In this document: positions 50,853 through 58,575 of the stretch, piece after piece
How the letters are laid out: each line of letters starts with the position of its first letter
How positions within the stretch are numbered: the stretch's first letter is position 1
Assembly (NCBI GenBank): GCA_030427985.1
Contig: JAUIBH010000001.1
Span: forward strand, 23,904 to 87,903
From: Bacteroidia bacterium
GTDB taxonomy: Bacteria > Bacteroidota > Bacteroidia > Flavobacteriales > Flavobacteriaceae
DNA length: 64,000 bases
Direction of reading: 5' to 3'
The notes under the pieces: generated by a model
The model's input: only the letters and a program-made list of their open reading frames with translations
What the model was told of the DNA's origin: nothing
Database searches by the model: none
Made by a program: the position numbers and the translations under genes

Positions 50853-51788
50853 ATGGATAAACAACAATTGATCGACTGCCACGAGCGGATAAAACCATTT
50901 ATCCATAACACTCCCGTTCTCACCTCTCGGCTTATTAACAAGATAGTTGGTGCACACCTCTATTTTAAATGCGAAAACTTTCAACGGATGGGTGCCTTTA
51001 AAATGCGTGGGGCGGTCAATGCCATAATGCAGCTTACCAAGGAGCAAAAACAAGGTGGTGTGGTAACGCATTCTTCGGGAAATTTTGCACAAGCTTTGTC
51101 TCTTTCCGCACTAAGTTTGGGAGTGAAGGCTTATATAGTGATGCCCAGTTCGGCACCCGAGGTCAAAAAAGAGGCCGTTAGGAGCTATGGCGGTATTTTA
51201 ATTGAATGCGAACCCACTTTGGAAGCTAGAGAGCGTGAATCCGAGAGAATTGTGAAAGAAAAGGGAGCCACCTTTATCCATCCTTCCAACGACGACCACG
51301 TAATTTTGGGGCAAGGAACTGCCTGCAAGGAACTATTGGAACTGCACCCCGATCTTGATTATGTAATAACACCCGTTGGTGGTGGGGGACTGATTGCTGG
51401 CTCGGCACTCGCCGCCCATTACTTTGGAAACGATTGTAAAACCATTGGAGGGGAGCCTTTTGAGGTGGATGATGCTTATCGCTCTTTGCACAGTGGAAAA
51501 ATTGAGACCAACACCTCCACAAATACCATTGCAGATGGATTAAAAACCCAATTGGGCGATAGAAACTTCCCCATTATACAAAAGCATGTGGATGAGATTG
51601 TTCGCGTGACCGAAGAAGAAATCGTCTCTGCCATGCAACTGATCTGGGAACGGCTAAAAATTGTCTGTGAACCTTCCAGTGCGGTGGCCCTTGCTGCTAT
51701 TTTTAAGAGGAAAGAAAAACTTTCAAACAAAAAAATTGGTGTACTAATTTCTGGCGGTAATGTAGATTTGAGTGCTTTACCTTTCTAA
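50853..51788 (+). CDS. PLP-dependent threonine/serine dehydratase family protein
   Basis: A 311-residue fold-type II PLP enzyme of the serine/threonine dehydratase and serine racemase group. The Schiff-base lysine is in FQRMGAFKMRGAVNAI near residue 53. HSSGNFAQALS near 79-89 and the phosphate cradle TPVGGGGLIAGSAL near 173-186 are present. CEPSSAVALAAI near residue 276 aligns with the conserved C-terminal segment. It lacks the regulatory ACT domain of biosynthetic IlvA, so it is a catabolic dehydratase, hydroxyaspartate ammonia-lyase or racemase. The stop overlaps the convergent histidine kinase by four bases. A -7-like TATCTTTA lies upstream. Confidence 0.87.
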   Translation: MDKQQLIDCHERIKPFIHNTPVLTSRLINKIVGAHLYFKCENFQRMGAFKMRGAVNAIMQLTKEQKQGGVVTHSSGNFAQALSLSALSLGVKAYIVMPSSAPEVKKEAVRSYGGILIECEPTLEARERESERIVKEKGATFIHPSNDDHVILGQGTACKELLELHPDLDYVITPVGGGGLIAGSALAAHYFGNDCKTIGGEPFEVDDAYRSLHSGKIETNTSTNTIADGLKTQLGDRNFPIIQKHVDEIVRVTEEEIVSAMQLIWERLKIVCEPSSAVALAAIFKRKEKLSNKKIGVLISGGNVDLSALPF

Positions 51789-53248
51789 GCCTGTGAAATC
51801 TTTGGGAGTGTTATTATAAAAGTTGTACCAACGTCCTTTTCACTTTGCACTTCAATTTTACCATCCATTGCCTCAATCTGGGTCTTTACAAGATACAGTC
51901 CCAGTCCCTTTCCATCAGTATCACCACTTAACCTACCGTACATGTTAAAAATCTTCCTTTCTCTTTCGGGAGTGAGTTCCATTCCAATTCCATTGTCCTT
52001 CACAAAGATCTGTATGGACTCATCGGTCAACTGGGTTAAAACCTCAATAATGGGAACAACACCTTCCTTGGCATAATTGATCGCATTTAGAATAAGATTG
52101 TACAGAATATTGACATAATAGCTCTTGAGGCCAATAATAGAGCCCGCTTCTGAAAAATCAGTTCTGATCACCGCATTGGTTTTGGTGGTTTCTTCGGAAA
52201 GCAATCCATCCACATCTTTCATCACCTCTGTTAAAGCGATTTCCCGGAATCTTTCCTTATCTGTATTCTTCATGGATAAAGAAAGATTGAGATCTTTTAT
52301 GGTTTGGTCCAACGCTTCTGTGGTATTCTCGATTTTCTTTACAATGTCATCGTTCATCTCATCCTTGCCCCATTCATAAATTTTGGATAGCATTAAAAGG
52401 TTTGAGATAGGCCCCCTGAGGTTATGGGAAATAATGCGTACAAAATTTTGAAGTTCATTGTTTTGCTGAACTATCTGTTCATTATTCTTTACGTCTTTGG
52501 TCACATCCTGAGTAGTGCCAGACATGCGATAGGGTTTGTTGTTTTCATCGTAATAGGCCCTACCTTTATGGTGAACATACTTAACTTCACCATTAGTAAG
52601 AACAATTCTGTGAACAATGTCATGCAACTTGTTCTTTTGAATGCAGCGTTCAACATCTTCATTAAAAGCTTCTCTGTCTTCTGGATGAATAATTTCAATC
52701 AAAGCCTCATAGGTAGCTTCAAACTCACCAGGGACTTGCCCAAAAATGTTGAAAAGTTGATTGGACCAGGTTATTTTGTTTCGAATCATGTCCCAACTCC
52801 AATGTCCCACATTGGTTATTTCCTGGACTTCATTGTACTTGGCCTCACTGTCCTCAAGCCTATGGATGTTGTCTACTTCATTGGTAATGTCCTTTTGCCA
52901 GATACAGCACCCCATAACCTTACCGGATATATCCATAAAAGGCTGAAATGCAAATTCATGGACCTGGAACGAACCATTCTTTACCAAAGTGTGTTTTGCT
53001 GTTGTGGCATAGTGGTTTAAAGCCCGTTCACAACCTTTCTCACAAACACCAAAGAACCGACTCTTGGCGTACACATCCCTAAGGTCTATGCCTTTTTGCG
53101 GAGCCCGGCCAAATTCTTCCTTGAACCTATGTTCAAACATTGGGTTGAAAGAGGTTAACCGGTACTCCTTATCCATGGTCCAGACAACATCACTGCTGTC
53201 TTCAAAGATTTCCATTGCATCTTGAATGCGAACCTGCTTTTTTTTCAC
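51785..53248 (-). CDS. PAS-domain sensor histidine kinase
   Basis: A 487-residue soluble-looking kinase with no membrane helix. Two PAS domains lie near residues 12-125 (SSDVVWTMDKEYRLTSFNP, with a CEKGC motif near 73-77) and 135-260 (VGHWSWDMIRNKITWSNQLF). A phosphoacceptor helix follows with the histidine in RIISHNLRGPISNLL near 285, then the ATPase domain with NLILNAINYA (N box), DNGIGM and GKGLGLYLVK (G boxes). The start is a GTG at 53248; an ATG at 53215 (MEIFEDSSDVVW) is equally plausible, and a box TAAATTTA at 53255-53262 favours the ATG. A lone receiver follows upstream at 53476 on the same strand. The signal is unknown; it may be cytoplasmic redox or small molecules. Confidence 0.9.
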   Translation of the reverse strand: MKKKQVRIQDAMEIFEDSSDVVWTMDKEYRLTSFNPMFEHRFKEEFGRAPQKGIDLRDVYAKSRFFGVCEKGCERALNHYATTAKHTLVKNGSFQVHEFAFQPFMDISGKVMGCCIWQKDITNEVDNIHRLEDSEAKYNEVQEITNVGHWSWDMIRNKITWSNQLFNIFGQVPGEFEATYEALIEIIHPEDREAFNEDVERCIQKNKLHDIVHRIVLTNGEVKYVHHKGRAYYDENNKPYRMSGTTQDVTKDVKNNEQIVQQNNELQNFVRIISHNLRGPISNLLMLSKIYEWGKDEMNDDIVKKIENTTEALDQTIKDLNLSLSMKNTDKERFREIALTEVMKDVDGLLSEETTKTNAVIRTDFSEAGSIIGLKSYYVNILYNLILNAINYAKEGVVPIIEVLTQLTDESIQIFVKDNGIGMELTPERERKIFNMYGRLSGDTDGKGLGLYLVKTQIEAMDGKIEVQSEKDVGTTFIITLPKISQA

Positions 53249-53475
53249 CTTTCCTAAATTTAATAAATGAATTTAGAGTGTGTTTTGAAGAGGAAATAAC
53301 GTATCCACAAGACGCTGCTCCATAAAGTTTTCTTGCATACCATCTTTGGCATAAAAGCACTGGTTTCAACAAATATATTAGATAAAAGCTTTATTGAAGA
53401 GCTACACCAAAAATTTCAAAAAACAATTGAAACGGATATGGATTTAGATTTTTCCAGATAAAAACGTTATTGAAC

Positions 53476-53865
53476 TCAGGAGTATGAACCTTGCAGGTAT
53501 TCTTCTAAATGTTCAATCTGTAAGGGTTTTGTAATAAATTCCTTAACGTATTTATCGTATTTTTTGGCTTCTTCCCTGTCCGCATCCGATTCGGAGGATG
53601 TAACGAGCAAAACTTCGTTGGATTCCGGAAAATCTTCGAGCATCATAAATTCCAAGAATTCAAATCCACTCATTTCCGGCATGTTTATATCAAGAAGAAT
53701 CAATGTTTTAACGTTTGGGTCATCCCTAAACCTTAAATCATCAAGTGCCAATTCGGGGTTGGTAAAGCTTTTAAGTTTATCCTCCATTCCCATTTTTCTG
53801 AAATGGATTGCATTCACGGTGTTCACAAGGTCCTCGTCATCGACCAAATAAATTTCCTTGTACAT
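53476..53865 (-). CDS. Single-domain response regulator (receiver only)
   Basis: A 129-residue CheY-like receiver domain without an output domain. The acidic pocket DDED near residue 10 and the phospho-accepting aspartate in LILLDINMPEMSGFEF near residue 59 are present, along with the switch Thr/Ser (LLVTSSESD) near 87 and the lysine in EFITKPLQ near 111. The start is the ATG at 53865 (MYKEIYLVDDED); an in-frame TTG at 53898 is unlikely. It probably receives phosphate from the PAS kinase 227 bases downstream on the same strand. Lone receivers can act as phosphate sinks or relay nodes. A possible Fnr-like operator lies upstream but its spacing differs. Confidence 0.9.
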   Translation of the reverse strand: MYKEIYLVDDEDLVNTVNAIHFRKMGMEDKLKSFTNPELALDDLRFRDDPNVKTLILLDINMPEMSGFEFLEFMMLEDFPESNEVLLVTSSESDADREEAKKYDKYVKEFITKPLQIEHLEEYLQGSYS

Positions 53866-53910
53866 ATTAGTTAGGTTGATATGGTTTTGGTTAAGCAATT
53901 TTTGCTTTTT

Positions 53911-53950
53911 TAAAGATATATTAAATCAGCAAAAAAATTGACTTTTGTCA
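53911..53950 (-). promoter_or_regulatory. Possible Fnr-like site upstream of the receiver gene
   Basis: Palindrome TGACTTTTGTCA at 53939-53950, then only 20 bases to the reverse-strand box TATCTTTA (53911-53918). The different spacing puts it on another helical face, so it may not work as at the other sites. Confidence 0.4.
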
Positions 53951-54290
53951 ATTAAATGAAACTTCTTTTGACAATATTTATTGCAATTACGAAGCAAGAA
54001 AGCATCTTTTAAGAAAAAAGTAAATTTTTTCTTACTCATTTGTGAGGATATGTCTTATTTTAATGCCGCATGATTTTACTGATTGATGCAAAAATGCCCG
54101 CCTATGGATAGACGGGCAATTATCAATTAAGAGTTAATTTTTGATGAAATATCTAGCTAGATTTCCCATTAAAATTGTACTTAATGGACAAGTAGAAGTT
54201 TTAAACTATTCTTCCCTTGTTCTGTAGAAATCAATTCGTAAAAGAAAATTGTATTTCCGGTTTATATTAATTTGTTATTTTAATTGAAAA
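53951..54290. other. 340-base intergenic region, AT-rich
   Basis: This stretch holds no convincing coding frame. Besides the possible operator at its right edge and the terminator at 54091-54118, I see only AT-rich sequence with short T and A runs. It separates the receiver gene from the sugar-acid locus. Confidence 0.7.
54091..54118 (-). terminator. Terminator after the KDPG aldolase gene
   Basis: TGCCCG(CCTAT) 54095-54105 and (ATAGA)CGGGCA 54108-54118 form an 11-bp stem with one G-U wobble and a two-base loop. On the reverse strand it is followed by TTTT (54094-54091). It is 172 bases from the aldolase stop and ends the operon. Confidence 0.6.
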
Positions 54291-54962
54291 TCAGCCTTTC
54301 CTAATCTTGGCAATTAGAGCCAATGTTTCGCGTACATTCTTTTCCAATCCATCAAAATCACCATTCTGGATGATGTCCTTGCTGATGAGCTGTGAGCCCA
54401 ATCCCACACAGGCCACTCCTGCGCCGAACCAACCTTTTAGGTTGTCCTCATCCGTACTCACACCTCCAGTGGGCATAATGCTTGTCCAAGGCTGTGGACC
54501 TTTTATCGCCTTTACAAATCCTGGGCCATAGACAGAGCCCGGGAACAGTTTCACGATCTCTGCGCCAAGCTCTTCCGCCCTTGTAATTTCCGTCAAAGAG
54601 CCACAGCCTGGGCTGTAGGGCACCTTCCTGCGGTTGCAGACCATTGCCACATCTTCCCGTAGCGAGGCCGTCACCACAAAGTTGGCCCCCAATTGCATGT
54701 ACAGTGAGGCAGCTGCAGCATCCGTCACCGATCCCACGCCCATCATCATCCCAGGGAGTTCCTTTAGGGCATATTTGTTGAGCTCTGTGAACACCTCATG
54801 GGCAAAATCGCCCCTAGAGGTAAACTCCATGAGCCGGGCGCCACCGTCATAACATGCCTTCAATACTTTTTTTCCAACCTCCACATCAGGGTGGTAGAAC
54901 AAGGGGACCATTCCGGTCTCCAACATTGCGTTCACTACTTCAATACGTGTATATCTTGCCAT
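54291..54962 (-). CDS. eda: 2-dehydro-3-deoxy-phosphogluconate (KDPG) aldolase
   Basis: A 223-residue class I aldolase that cleaves KDPG to pyruvate and glyceraldehyde 3-phosphate. The Schiff-base lysine is in IVKLFPGSVYGPGFVKAI near 141. The glutamate in RLMEFTSRGD near 44 and the MPTGGVS phosphate-binding loop near 176 are present. The start at 54962 (MARYTRIEVVNAMLETGM) is preferred; the upstream in-frame ATG at 54998 lies inside the kinase gene. It lies 10 bases after kdgK. Together they form the end of a 2-keto-3-deoxy-gluconate pathway. Cytoplasmic. Confidence 0.93.
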   Translation of the reverse strand: MARYTRIEVVNAMLETGMVPLFYHPDVEVGKKVLKACYDGGARLMEFTSRGDFAHEVFTELNKYALKELPGMMMGVGSVTDAAAASLYMQLGANFVVTASLREDVAMVCNRRKVPYSPGCGSLTEITRAEELGAEIVKLFPGSVYGPGFVKAIKGPQPWTSIMPTGGVSTDEDNLKGWFGAGVACVGLGSQLISKDIIQNGDFDGLEKNVRETLALIAKIRKG

Positions 54963-54972
54963 TTCATCTTTT

Positions 54973-56019
54973 TTATCGTGATACCCTTCCAGAGGCATCG
55001 CCCCCCATCAATTTTTCGACTTCATCCACGGTCACCAAATTGGCATCGCCCTTAATGGTATGTTTTAGGCAGGAGGCCGCCACTGCAAAATCCAGTGCGT
55101 TCTGGTCGTCCTCCGGATATTTTATCAACCCATAGACCAACCCTCCCATAAAAGAGTCACCACCGCCCACACGGTCAACGATATGGGTGATCTGGTATTC
55201 CCTTGATTTGTAGAGTTCCTTACCATCGTACAGCACTCCGGCCCATGTATTGTGCGAGGCCGACAGCGAGCCACGCAGGGTGGTGATCACCTTCTTGGCG
55301 TTCGGGAACCTTTCCATCATCTGTTTGCAGACAGAGAGAAAGGCCTCGGCCTTCACATGCTCGCCCTGGGTGGTGATGTCCAGTCCTTCAGGTTTTATTC
55401 CAAAATGCTTTTCGGCATCCTCCTCATTTCCCAAGACAATATCGCAATGTGCTGTGAGTTCCGACATGATCTCTTCCCGTTTTGCATCATCGCAGTATTT
55501 CCAGAGCTTGGCCCTGTAATTCAGGTCCGTTGAGATGGTCACCCCCATTTCCCGGGCCACCTTAACGGCCTCGATGCAGGCATCGGCCGCCCCTTGTGAG
55601 ATGGCCGGGGTGATTCCCGTCCAATGGAACCACTGTGCTCCTTCAAAAACTTTTTTCCAATCGACCATTCCAGGACCGATCTCGGCCATGGCAGAGTGTG
55701 CCCTGTCATAGACCACCTTGCTCCCGCGGCTCACGGCTCCCGTCTCCAAAAAATAGATTCCCAAGCGGTCGCCCCCGAATATAATTTGGTCCGTGCCCAC
55801 GCCACGCTTTCGCATCTCCATAAGTGCACATTCACCAATATCGTTCTTGGGCAAACGTGTCACAAAGTCCACTGGAATACCGTAATTGGCCAGGGACACT
55901 GCAACGTTTGACTCGCCTCCACCGTACACTACATCAAAACTGTTCGCCTGCGAAAACCTCAAAAATCCGGGAGGTGCCAAGCGAAGCATTATCTCACCGA
56001 AGGTCACTACTTTCTTCAT
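54973..56019 (-). CDS. kdgK: PfkB-family 2-keto-3-deoxygluconate kinase
   Basis: A 348-residue sugar kinase of the PfkB family. The substrate motif FDVVYGGGESNVAVSLANYG near 28-47 and the catalytic loop HIVDRVGGGDSFMGGLVYG near 277-295 (GGGDSF with the base aspartate) are present. The N-terminus MKKVVTFGEIMLRLAPPG is typical of KdgK. It phosphorylates 2-keto-3-deoxygluconate to KDPG, the substrate of the aldolase directly downstream. It is separated from the upstream BASS transporter by a strong terminator, so kdgK-eda form their own unit. Its base composition looks somewhat higher in G+C than neighbouring genes. Confidence 0.92.
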   Translation of the reverse strand: MKKVVTFGEIMLRLAPPGFLRFSQANSFDVVYGGGESNVAVSLANYGIPVDFVTRLPKNDIGECALMEMRKRGVGTDQIIFGGDRLGIYFLETGAVSRGSKVVYDRAHSAMAEIGPGMVDWKKVFEGAQWFHWTGITPAISQGAADACIEAVKVAREMGVTISTDLNYRAKLWKYCDDAKREEIMSELTAHCDIVLGNEEDAEKHFGIKPEGLDITTQGEHVKAEAFLSVCKQMMERFPNAKKVITTLRGSLSASHNTWAGVLYDGKELYKSREYQITHIVDRVGGGDSFMGGLVYGLIKYPEDDQNALDFAVAASCLKHTIKGDANLVTVDEVEKLMGGDASGRVSR

Positions 56020-56073
56020 TTCTGTACTATTATATTAAATCGTTAAATAAATTGTCTTTTTTTATCCTAGATG

Positions 56074-56112
56074 GAAAAAAGAAGAACGTACTTCAAATGT
56101 AGCACGTTCTTC
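56074..56112 (-). terminator. Terminator after the BASS symporter gene
   Basis: GAAGAACGT (56081-56089) and ACGTTCTTC (56104-56112) form a perfect 9-bp stem with a 14-base loop. On the reverse strand it is followed by a T run (56080-56074). It separates the symporter operon from kdgK. Confidence 0.75.
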
Positions 56113-56145
56113 ACTGGATAACTAAACTAACTCAAACAACTATTT

Positions 56146-57255
56146 TTAATCTTGTGCTGTTTCCAAGGTTGATTCCTTCTCATCTTTGGGTGAATTTTTG
56201 TGCCAATGGGACGCCAATACGGAACCTGTTATGTTCATCATTGGTCCAAATACCGCTGGGGCCAAGCCCACAGTGGCCACCTTGCCCATTTCATTGGCAA
56301 GGCCTGAGGCCAGTCCGGCATTCTGCATTCCCACCTCAAAAGCAATGGTTCTGCATGAACGCTCATCTAAGCTGAAAATTCTGCATCCCCAATAACCAAA
56401 GAAGTAACCGCAGATGTTATGAATCAGTCCCACCAAAATGAGCACTGCTCCCATAGTCAACAGGTTGTCACGGCCTGCCGCTGTAATGATGGTAATGATC
56501 AAAGCAATTCCTCCCATGGAAACCAATGGCATGGCTTTATCCAGCCATTGTGTTTTTCCGTGAAAAAGTTTGTTGAAAATTAGTCCGCCTGCAATAGGTA
56601 AAATAGTGATTTTGATAATACTCCACATCATTCCCCATAGATCAATAGGGATTAATTGACCACCAAATGTTTTCATTAAGATAGGTGTCACAAAAGGTGC
56701 CAAGAGCGTGGCCACTGTAGTCAATGTAACCGAAAGGGCCAAATTGGCCTTTCCAATGTATGCCATCACATTTGATGCCAACCCACTGGGCGAGGAACCA
56801 ATTAAAATAACACCTGCTGCTATTTCGGGTGGAAATTTGAACAGGAACACCAAGGTTGCCCCAACAAGAGGCATAATGGTGAACTGACATACCAGCCCAA
56901 TGAAAACTGCTTTTGGACTTTTGACCACTTCCCCAAAATCCTTTAGACTCATTGTGGTCCCCATTCCAAACATGATAATCTGCAAGAGGGGCACAATAAG
57001 GGCGTTCAGCTCAAAACTTCCCCAACTGGTAAAAATTTGGGGATAGGTCATTGCCATGGTCACCCCAGCAAAAATGAGGAGGGCAAACGAAAAGCCCTTT
57101 GTGACATGATGCCCTCTGAACCCAAATGATAGTGCCAGAAAAAAGAAAGTGAGCAGAACCCCAAAAGTGGAATACTGGCCGGTAAAATAAAAATAGGCTG
57201 TAGCCACGGCCAATACTGCTGCCGCCCCAAGAAAAACTTTATATATCGACTTCAC
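56146..57255 (-). CDS. BASS-family (bile acid:sodium symporter type) transporter
   Basis: A 369-residue membrane protein with about ten helices of the bile acid:sodium symporter superfamily, which carries organic anions with sodium. Sodium-site motifs are GSSPSGLASNVMAYIGKANLA near 151-171 and EVGMQNAGLASGLANEMGK near 312-330. The start at 57255 gives a helical N-terminus. It is the last gene of the large operon, 19 bases after the first mandelate-racemase-like gene. Given its place between Tat-exported sugar-acid enzymes and the KDG kinase, it probably imports a keto-deoxy acid; this is inference from context. Confidence 0.88.
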   Translation of the reverse strand: MKSIYKVFLGAAAVLAVATAYFYFTGQYSTFGVLLTFFFLALSFGFRGHHVTKGFSFALLIFAGVTMAMTYPQIFTSWGSFELNALIVPLLQIIMFGMGTTMSLKDFGEVVKSPKAVFIGLVCQFTIMPLVGATLVFLFKFPPEIAAGVILIGSSPSGLASNVMAYIGKANLALSVTLTTVATLLAPFVTPILMKTFGGQLIPIDLWGMMWSIIKITILPIAGGLIFNKLFHGKTQWLDKAMPLVSMGGIALIITIITAAGRDNLLTMGAVLILVGLIHNICGYFFGYWGCRIFSLDERSCRTIAFEVGMQNAGLASGLANEMGKVATVGLAPAVFGPMMNITGSVLASHWHKNSPKDEKESTLETAQD

Positions 57256-57274
57256 AAATCTGGTTTTTTATTTC

Positions 57275-58555
57275 TTATTCGAAGAATGGTATTCCCTCTG
57301 GGGCATACTTCTTCATTGCTTCTTCATTTATGTCTACACCAATACCGGGTTTGTCAGATACTGTTACAAAACTATCTTTTACCCAATCGGCTTCATCATA
57401 GGTCACTATTTCTTTGAACATAGGATCTGTATGGAAATAAGACTGCCATTCCATTAAATGGAAGTTTGGTACGCTGGCACAAACGTGCGCACATGCCATT
57501 GCACCTAAGAAAGAAGCCACCATATGGGGTGAAAAAGGCACATAATATAAGTTGGCCAAGTTGGCAATACGCTGACCTTCTCCAAGCCCACCACATTTTT
57601 GTAGGTCGGGCATCACAATATCAACACCATTGTCCAACAATTGCTTGAAACCATGGCCAAGGTAAACGTTTTCACCTGCTGAAATAGGAGTGCTGGTTTC
57701 TTCGCATATGGTTTTGAAAGCATCGAAATTCTCTGCTGGTATGGGCTCCTCCAACCATGTTAGGTTAAGGTCTTCCACCTTTTTAGCAATTGTCTGGGCG
57801 GTTACATGATCGTAACGTCCGTGCATGTCTACACAAAGGTCTATTTTAGGGCCAACAGCCTCTCTTACTGCCGCAAGTTGGTTATACATCCTTGAAATTT
57901 CACCAGGACTGGCGGTCCAGTTATATCGATCATATTTGTCAGGGTCACCAGCGTAATCCAAATCGAATTTTAATGCATTAAATCCCCAATTCTTGATGGC
58001 TTCGGTAGCCGCATTGGCAAAATCTTCTGGAGAGGGGAAACGAACGCGATAAAGCGCCGTATCACAATACACGCGGACTTTATCACGGAATTTACCTCCT
58101 AAAAGTTTATATACCGGTAAATCGAGTGCTTTACCAGCCAAATCCCATAATGCGGTCTCAATGGCTGAAAGAACGGCAACGTAGGCTCCTGATTGTCCAC
58201 CCCCAAAATGACCGGCACGGCGGATATCCTCGAAAATTTTATGAACATTGAAGGGGCTTTGGTCCCTTAAAAACCAACCCATTCTTTTCACCAAATGATA
58301 GGTACCTGGTACGGCATCTACACCTTCTCCGCATCCATGAATTCCTTGGTTGGTATATATTTTAACGAACAAACCACTACCTCGGCGAATGAAACCGCAC
58401 TTAACATCGGTAATTTTTAAATCGGCAGGAGCAGAAAACTTGGAAGTTTTGTCTATTGCCTCTACATATTCATTACCATAAGTGCTGGACACCATTCCCA
58501 AACCGGCGGTTGCCAATGCTGATTTTGTAATAAATGATCTTCTTGAATTTTTCAC
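57275..58555 (-). CDS. Tat-exported enolase-superfamily enzyme (mandelate racemase/galactonate dehydratase-like), paralog 1
   Basis: A 426-residue enzyme of the enolase superfamily with a Tat signal peptide (SRRSFITKSALATAGLGMVSS). The metal ligands line up as Asp in LCVDMHGRYDHV near 238, Glu in TWLEEPIPAENF near 264 and Glu in ISAGENVYLGHG near 290. A histidine in PFSPHMVASFLGA near 341 matches the dehydratase-type base. The VDMHGRY form recalls galactonate/mannonate dehydratases. It would dehydrate an aldonic or uronic acid to a 2-keto-3-deoxy acid, outside the cytoplasm. It lies 20 bases after a secreted RraA protein and before the BASS transporter. The exact substrate is unknown. Confidence 0.87.
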   Translation of the reverse strand: MKNSRRSFITKSALATAGLGMVSSTYGNEYVEAIDKTSKFSAPADLKITDVKCGFIRRGSGLFVKIYTNQGIHGCGEGVDAVPGTYHLVKRMGWFLRDQSPFNVHKIFEDIRRAGHFGGGQSGAYVAVLSAIETALWDLAGKALDLPVYKLLGGKFRDKVRVYCDTALYRVRFPSPEDFANAATEAIKNWGFNALKFDLDYAGDPDKYDRYNWTASPGEISRMYNQLAAVREAVGPKIDLCVDMHGRYDHVTAQTIAKKVEDLNLTWLEEPIPAENFDAFKTICEETSTPISAGENVYLGHGFKQLLDNGVDIVMPDLQKCGGLGEGQRIANLANLYYVPFSPHMVASFLGAMACAHVCASVPNFHLMEWQSYFHTDPMFKEIVTYDEADWVKDSFVTVSDKPGIGVDINEEAMKKYAPEGIPFFE

Positions 58556-58575
58556 GTTGTATAGTTTTTGTTTAG

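Noticed and set aside
52424..53020. 198-codon plus-strand frame opposite the PAS kinase
   Set aside because: It is antisense to a clear histidine kinase with conserved motifs, its sequence has no domain-like pattern, and it has no promoter of its own.
53896..53898. TTG as start of the receiver gene
   Set aside because: The ATG at 53865 opens the conserved receiver fold directly, and the extra eleven residues have no family counterpart.
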